Below the pieces are notes generated by a model. It was not told the DNA's origin, did no database searches, and was given only the letters and a program-made list of their open reading frames with translations. Both the position numbers and the translations under genes were made by a program. Positions 14,513-18,097 of a DNA stretch of 18,097 nucleotides are shown here, piece by piece. How positions within the stretch are numbered: the stretch's first letter is position 1; the number at the start of each line of letters is the position of its first letter. Origin of the DNA: CAKTOF01 sp964523945 (GTDB lineage: Bacteria > Bacillota > Clostridia > Oscillospirales > Oscillospiraceae); NCBI GenBank assembly GCA_964523945.1, contig CAZGBU010000038.1:1-18097 (forward strand), read 5' to 3'.

Positions 14513-15910
14513 TCAGCGCACACCGCGTTCCGCAATCGACATACCCGCCATACGCCCGGACGTCGTGGAATAGCTGAGCGCGGAGCCGAAGCGCATATAG
14601 TCGCTCCCCTCCCAGCCGGCCGTAATGACGCCGGCCGCAAAAAAGCCGGGGATCGGGCGATCATCCGGATCGAGCACCTGCATGTGCTCGTTGATGACGA
14701 CCGGGCCGATGGTGTCAATGTACATTGGCCGGATGCGCACAGCCAGATATGGCCCGGTCCGCAGCGGACGGAGCTGTGTGGCCGGTTTGACAAACTCCAG
14801 GTCAACTCCCGTCTCGCAGTAGCCATTGTAATCCGCCACTGTCTGCTCCAACACCGCCGCATCCGCGCCGATCCATTCCGCCAGCCCGGTCAGCGTGTCG
14901 GCAAAGCAGCACTCCACACCCTCGTCCGCCGCCTTTTGCAGATAGGCTTCGTATGTTTCACGATCGCCGGCAAACATCGGCTGCGAAAGCGCGTCGGCCA
15001 GTGTTTCGCTGCTGTAGAGCGCAAACCCAACGCGCCCCGGCTGCATCAGAAGCGCGTTGGCACTGTAGTTCTGGTTCCACAGGCTCTCGTCGACGTAACG
15101 CCGCCCAAGCCGGTTGACATATACCGACCCTTCCGCCGCAAAGATACGCCCCGGCGCTCTCGGTCCCGGCTTGAAACACATGCCGCTCTCCTTGACAAGC
15201 GTGCACTCGCCGTTGACTTTTGCACCGGCGCCGGCCGCCAGCGCAATCCCATTGCCGTCAGACGGCACCACCTGATAAAAGCTGTCTTTTTCATAGTACT
15301 GCGGAAAATACTGCTCGAGAAGCTGCGGATTTGCCAGGAACCCGCCGCACGAAAGCAGCACGTTCTTCGCCGGGAAACGCTGTTCTGCCCCGTCATGCAC
15401 TGCACATACGCCGCATACCGCGCCCGTTTCATCTGTCTCAATCCGGGTGGCTTTCGTCTCATGGAAAAACGCAACACCGCGCGATGCAAGCTCCTGCTGC
15501 AGCGGCCGCAGCACCCGGTGAAACCACGAGACACCGGGGCTGTCCGCCATCACGATTGTATAGCCCTCGCCGGTTGGAGAGAGCTTGAATGCAAATCCGC
15601 GCGACTCCAGCCAGGAAACGGTGTTTTTCACCTCATCCAGCCAGCGGCGGATCAGCGCAGGATTGACATAGTCATAATGATGAAAATCGAGCGCCGCTTT
15701 CAGCTCCTGCACGGTATTGTTGACGCCGTTTGCCTCAATCAACGGCGTGCCGGGCGCGTAGAGAAAGCCGCCCGCCATTGCCGAGTTGCCGCCTGTTTTC
15801 TTCAGCGCCTCGAGCAGCGCGATGCGCTCCACCCCGCACGCAAGCGCCATGTGCGCCGCTGCCAGACCCGCCGCGCCGCCGCCGATAATGACCAGATCGT
15901 ACGTTTGCAT
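14513..15910 (-). CDS. FAD-dependent oxidoreductase of the fumarate reductase/KstD flavoprotein family
   Basis: A 465-residue cytosolic flavoprotein (FAD_binding_2 type). Seen: the dinucleotide-binding start YDLVIIGGGAAGLAAA (4-19) with ribose-binding Glu34, GGNSAMAGG (40-48), LLSCGGFLAN (185-194), VYVNRLGRRYVDE (263-275), and the FAD-closing C-terminal part PGFFAAGVITAGWEGSDY...FGSALSYSTTSGRMAG (421-456). There is no signal peptide, FMN-binding domain or haem domain. Family members reduce or dehydrogenate C=C bonds in fumarate, urocanate, steroids and other small molecules; the substrate here is unknown. I chose the ATG at 15910 with AAGGAG 8 nt upstream. The frame extends to 15982 through an Arg-rich stretch that overlaps the MATE gene and has no family resemblance. 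It lies 13 nt after the MATE gene and 39 nt before the decarboxylase gene. Confidence 0.87.
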   Translation of the reverse strand: MQTYDLVIIGGGAAGLAAAHMALACGVERIALLEALKKTGGNSAMAGGFLYAPGTPLIEANGVNNTVQELKAALDFHHYDYVNPALIRRWLDEVKNTVSWLESRGFAFKLSPTGEGYTIVMADSPGVSWFHRVLRPLQQELASRGVAFFHETKATRIETDETGAVCGVCAVHDGAEQRFPAKNVLLSCGGFLANPQLLEQYFPQYYEKDSFYQVVPSDGNGIALAAGAGAKVNGECTLVKESGMCFKPGPRAPGRIFAAEGSVYVNRLGRRYVDESLWNQNYSANALLMQPGRVGFALYSSETLADALSQPMFAGDRETYEAYLQKAADEGVECCFADTLTGLAEWIGADAAVLEQTVADYNGYCETGVDLEFVKPATQLRPLRTGPYLAVRIRPMYIDTIGPVVINEHMQVLDPDDRPIPGFFAAGVITAGWEGSDYMRFGSALSYSTTSGRMAGMSIAERGVR

Positions 15911-15923
15911 GACCTCTCTCCTT

Positions 15924-17291
15924 TCAAGCGGTTTCCTCCGCGGCCTGCGCCGCGCGTACAACCGCTTTCTTCTTCCAGCCACCGGTGAAATACCGCAGCA
16001 GGATCAAAACTGTCCCGGTGGAAAAATCAATTGCCAGTGCATACCAGACTGCCGCGCGGCCAATCGCATCGAAGCCCGCCATTACATAGGCCGATCCAAC
16101 GCGCAGGATCAGCGTACAGACGGTGATGATTGTCGCCACTGTCACGTCGCCCGCGCCGTGCAGCAGCCCTTTCGTCACGAACAAAACCGAGAACACGACC
16201 AGCCATTTTGCGATGAACTCCAGATAGGTCCTGCCGATCTGCAGCGCCTCACCTGAGCAGCCAAACAGCCGTACCAGCGGCCCGGAAAACGCGATGACCA
16301 CCCCGGCAATCACGGCGCTGGCCGCAACGGCCATCACCAGCGTCTGCCACAGCCCGGTGCGCACGCGCCGCATCTGCCCCGCACCGATGTTCTGTCCCGT
16401 AAATGTAGCGAGCCCGACATTGAACGCAATGACCGGCATGGTCACAAAGCTCTCGACACGGTAGCCAGCCGTGTAGCCCTCCAGCATTGCTGAACCGAAC
16501 CCGTTGATCAACCGCTGCATCAGAAGCGAACCAATCGCGAGTGCCGCCGTCTGAAACGCCGAGGGAATCCCCAGACGGCAGATGAGCTTCACCTGTTCGC
16601 CGGCCGGGCGCAGATCGCGCACACTGCGCCGGAGCAGAGGATGCTTTCTGTGCGCGTAGACAAACGATGCAGCCACCGAGAAAAACTGTGCGATGACTGT
16701 CGCAATTGCCGCGCCCGCCACACTCCAGTGAAATACGACCACAAACAGCAAATCCAGGGCAATGTTGACAACGGTGGAGATCAGCAGAAACAGCATTGTC
16801 GCAGCAGAATCGCCAAGCGCGCGCAACGCTGCTGCCTGCGCATTGTACAGGAACTGAAACAGCATACCCGCGCAGTAGATCCGCAGATACGTCAGCGCCA
16901 TGTTGTACGTCTGCTCCGGTACATTCAGCACTGTGCGCAGAAACACGCCGCCCAGGCCGATGCCGAGCGCCGTGACGATCAGCCCGGCGATTACCATCAT
17001 GACAAGCGCCGTGCCATGTGCGCGGCGCAGCTGACTGTCCTGCCGCGCACCATAGTACTGCGCGGCGATGACGCCGAAGCCGGAAGAAAATCCCGTTGCA
17101 ATTGCCAGCAGCAGGTTCGTCAGCGGCGCACAGGTGCCAACCGCACCAAGCGCCGCCTGGCTGACAAAATTGCCGACGATAATGCCGTCCACCGTCGAAT
17201 ACAGCTGCTGCAGCAGCATCCCGCCGAGCACCGGCAGCGTGAACATCAGAATCGACCGCCAGATGGACCCCTGGACCAAACTCCGTTGCAT
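15924..17291 (-). CDS. MATE-family efflux transporter
   Basis: A 455-residue membrane protein with two related six-helix halves, typical of MatE (NorM/DinF) exporters. These expel cationic drugs or metabolites using a sodium or proton gradient. Seen: MFTLPVLGGMLLQQLYSTVDGIIVG (first helix, 16-40), AAQYYGA at 76-82 and, in the second half, GLATFTGQNIGAGQ (293-306), the matching conserved motifs. There is a short basic cytoplasmic tail. GGAGGG lies 7 nt before the ATG. It is the first gene of a unit with the flavoprotein and decarboxylase, with its own consensus promoter at 17325-17354 inside the end of the LysR gene. The context suggests export of a metabolite made or handled by the two enzymes, for example an amine; this is inference. 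Confidence 0.93.
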   Translation of the reverse strand: MQRSLVQGSIWRSILMFTLPVLGGMLLQQLYSTVDGIIVGNFVSQAALGAVGTCAPLTNLLLAIATGFSSGFGVIAAQYYGARQDSQLRRAHGTALVMMVIAGLIVTALGIGLGGVFLRTVLNVPEQTYNMALTYLRIYCAGMLFQFLYNAQAAALRALGDSAATMLFLLISTVVNIALDLLFVVVFHWSVAGAAIATVIAQFFSVAASFVYAHRKHPLLRRSVRDLRPAGEQVKLICRLGIPSAFQTAALAIGSLLMQRLINGFGSAMLEGYTAGYRVESFVTMPVIAFNVGLATFTGQNIGAGQMRRVRTGLWQTLVMAVAASAVIAGVVIAFSGPLVRLFGCSGEALQIGRTYLEFIAKWLVVFSVLFVTKGLLHGAGDVTVATIITVCTLILRVGSAYVMAGFDAIGRAAVWYALAIDFSTGTVLILLRYFTGGWKKKAVVRAAQAAEETA

Positions 17292-17324
17292 GGCTGTGCC
17301 CTCCGCTCTCTAACAATATGTGCT

Positions 17325-17354
17325 ATTATAATCTGCACGCAGATCGTTTGTCAA
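17325..17354 (-). promoter_or_regulatory. Promoter of the MATE-flavoprotein-decarboxylase operon
   Basis: On the minus strand, -35 TTGACA (17349-17354) and -10 TATAAT (17325-17330) both match the consensus in full, with an 18-nt spacer. The -35 overlaps the stop codon of the upstream LysR gene. With a promoter this good, repression is the likely mode of control. Confidence 0.8.
17331..17344. promoter_or_regulatory. Palindromic candidate operator in the promoter spacer
   Basis: ATCTGC-AC-GCAGAT is a perfect 6-2-6 inverted repeat lying between the -10 and -35 of the MATE promoter. A bound protein here would block the promoter. Its core CTGCACGCAG is also upstream of deoB (11534-11543). The spacing does not fit the usual T-N11-A of LysR boxes exactly, so the binding protein may not be the adjacent LysR regulator. 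Confidence 0.5.
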
Positions 17355-18097
17355 TTCCCTGCGGCATCCTCGCCCGGATTTTCTTCTGCCGAAGGAAACA
17401 CGGCCGCGATCTGCGCAGCTGTCTCACGTGCAATCTGGGCCGCCAAGCTGTCTGCCTCGTTTGGCCGCCAGGCTGCTGTCAGCCACAGACGCGCCGCCTC
17501 ACCTGCATCCCGCAGGCTGAGCACGCGAAGGCCGGGGTTTGCCAATCGGCGCACGACGCTGCGCGGCAGGATCACGGCGCTGTCGCCGCTTTGGACGGAC
17601 AGGCACATGGCCAGCCGCGTGCCACAGAAACGGATCTGCGGCGTCGCGCCAAGCGCGCTTACAATCCGCAGGATCTGCGCCATACCACGCACCTCATTCT
17701 CAAGCAGGATCAGGCCGCGCCGCTCGAGCACATCCAGCACGGTCTGCCGGTTGTCGGCATAATCGCGGTCACTGCGCAGCGCCAGCACCATCTCATCGCT
17801 GCACAGCCGCGCTGCGGCAAGCGGCGGCGGGAGCGGCTCGTCCGCATGCAGGAACAGCGCCAGATCGATCTCCTCTTCGAGCAGCGCCTTTTTCATATCG
17901 CTGTACTCCATCTGGATAAAGAGGACCCGAAGGCCAGGGCGCTGCTTCCGTTCGCGGTAGATTACCTCGGTCAAAATACGGTGGATCAACGGATCGTCGT
18001 CGGCGCGCGGCTCCACACCGACGAGGATGCGGCGCTGGCGCTGTTCGTCGCTCGTCTCGTGCCGCAGGAGCGGTACAATCTTCTCCGCGCGCATTAA
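17351..18097 (-). CDS. LysR-family transcriptional regulator, N-terminus beyond the window
   Basis: The frame stays open to the edge (a Leu codon at 18095-18097 precedes the Met at 18094), so about 248 C-terminal residues are visible. What is seen is the linker and a periplasmic-binding-protein-like effector domain: RILVGVEPRA (start of the first strand), PGLRVLFIQMEYSDMKKALLEEEIDLALFL (the classical region after the first helix), LARLCSDEMVLALRSDRDYA-like hinge strand, and VQSGDSAVILPRSVV near the end. The winged-helix DNA-binding domain must lie to the right of the window. Direct neighbour of the MATE operon in the same direction, 59 nt apart, so it is a plausible regulator of it. Start and full length are unknown. 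Confidence 0.75.
   Translation of the reverse strand, partial: LMRAEKIVPLLRHETSDEQRQRRILVGVEPRADDDPLIHRILTEVIYRERKQRPGLRVLFIQMEYSDMKKALLEEEIDLALFLHADEPLPPPLAAARLCSDEMVLALRSDRDYADNRQTVLDVLERRGLILLENEVRGMAQILRIVSALGATPQIRFCGTRLAMCLSVQSGDSAVILPRSVVRRLANPGLRVLSLRDAGEAARLWLTAAWRPNEADSLAAQIARETAAQIAAVFPSAEENPGEDAAGN

Noticed and set aside
14684..15988. 434-residue open frame on the plus strand opposite the flavoprotein gene
   Set aside because: An antisense shadow of a GC-rich gene: basic, Cys/His-rich, no domain, whereas the minus strand encodes a complete flavoprotein.

Overview
The window is a GC-rich chromosomal segment from a low-copy, housekeeping-type region of a Gram-positive bacterium. 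I infer an anaerobic gut Clostridia/Oscillospirales-like organism. The reasons are: mini-RNase III coupled to an RqcH/NFACT protein, a secreted CHAP hydrolase with S-layer-homology repeats, a MarR-controlled heterodimeric ABC exporter, an OKR-type decarboxylase, strong AGGAGG-type ribosome binding sites, and sigma-A promoters close to TTGACA-17-TATAAT. I cannot name a species. There is no tRNA, rRNA, CRISPR array, insertion sequence or phage gene that I can support.

Layout, left to right. (1) 16-219 (-): a small two-helix membrane protein with its own promoter. (2) 4554-418 (-): a MarR regulator followed by the two half-transporters of a heterodimeric ABC exporter, all from one promoter at 4606-4634. 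(3) 6394-4725 (-): a secreted CHAP/SLH cell-wall hydrolase, then a YbaK-type tRNA deacylase, closed by a rho-independent terminator at 4685-4715. (4) 6578-8739 (+): mini-RNase III (mrnC) and RqcH with a 1-nt stop/start overlap. Both concern ribosome maturation or rescue. The unit is transcribed divergently from the CHAP gene. (5) 11453-8773 (-): a membrane-anchored zinc-ribbon/parvulin foldase followed by a diacylglycerol-kinase-family lipid kinase, converging on rqcH at a shared bidirectional terminator. (6) 11627-12787 (+): phosphopentomutase (deoB), alone, divergent from the foldase. (7) 12788-13027: a gap with palindromic repeat-like elements. (8) 17291-13028 (-): MATE efflux pump, FAD oxidoreductase and OKR-type PLP decarboxylase, apparently one operon, with its promoter at the 3' end of an upstream LysR-type regulator gene (17351-18097) that is cut by the window edge.

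No obviously new defence or mobile system is visible. The most interesting leads are regulatory and architectural. A WalR-like tandem repeat lies on the promoter of the CHAP hydrolase. A CTGCACGCAG motif is shared by the deoB and MATE promoters: an 11-bp direct repeat at deoB and a 6-2-6 palindrome inside the MATE promoter spacer. The LysR-MATE-flavoprotein-decarboxylase cluster has an unknown substrate. The foldase has an unusual cytoplasmic zinc ribbon and a Tyr-rich segment.
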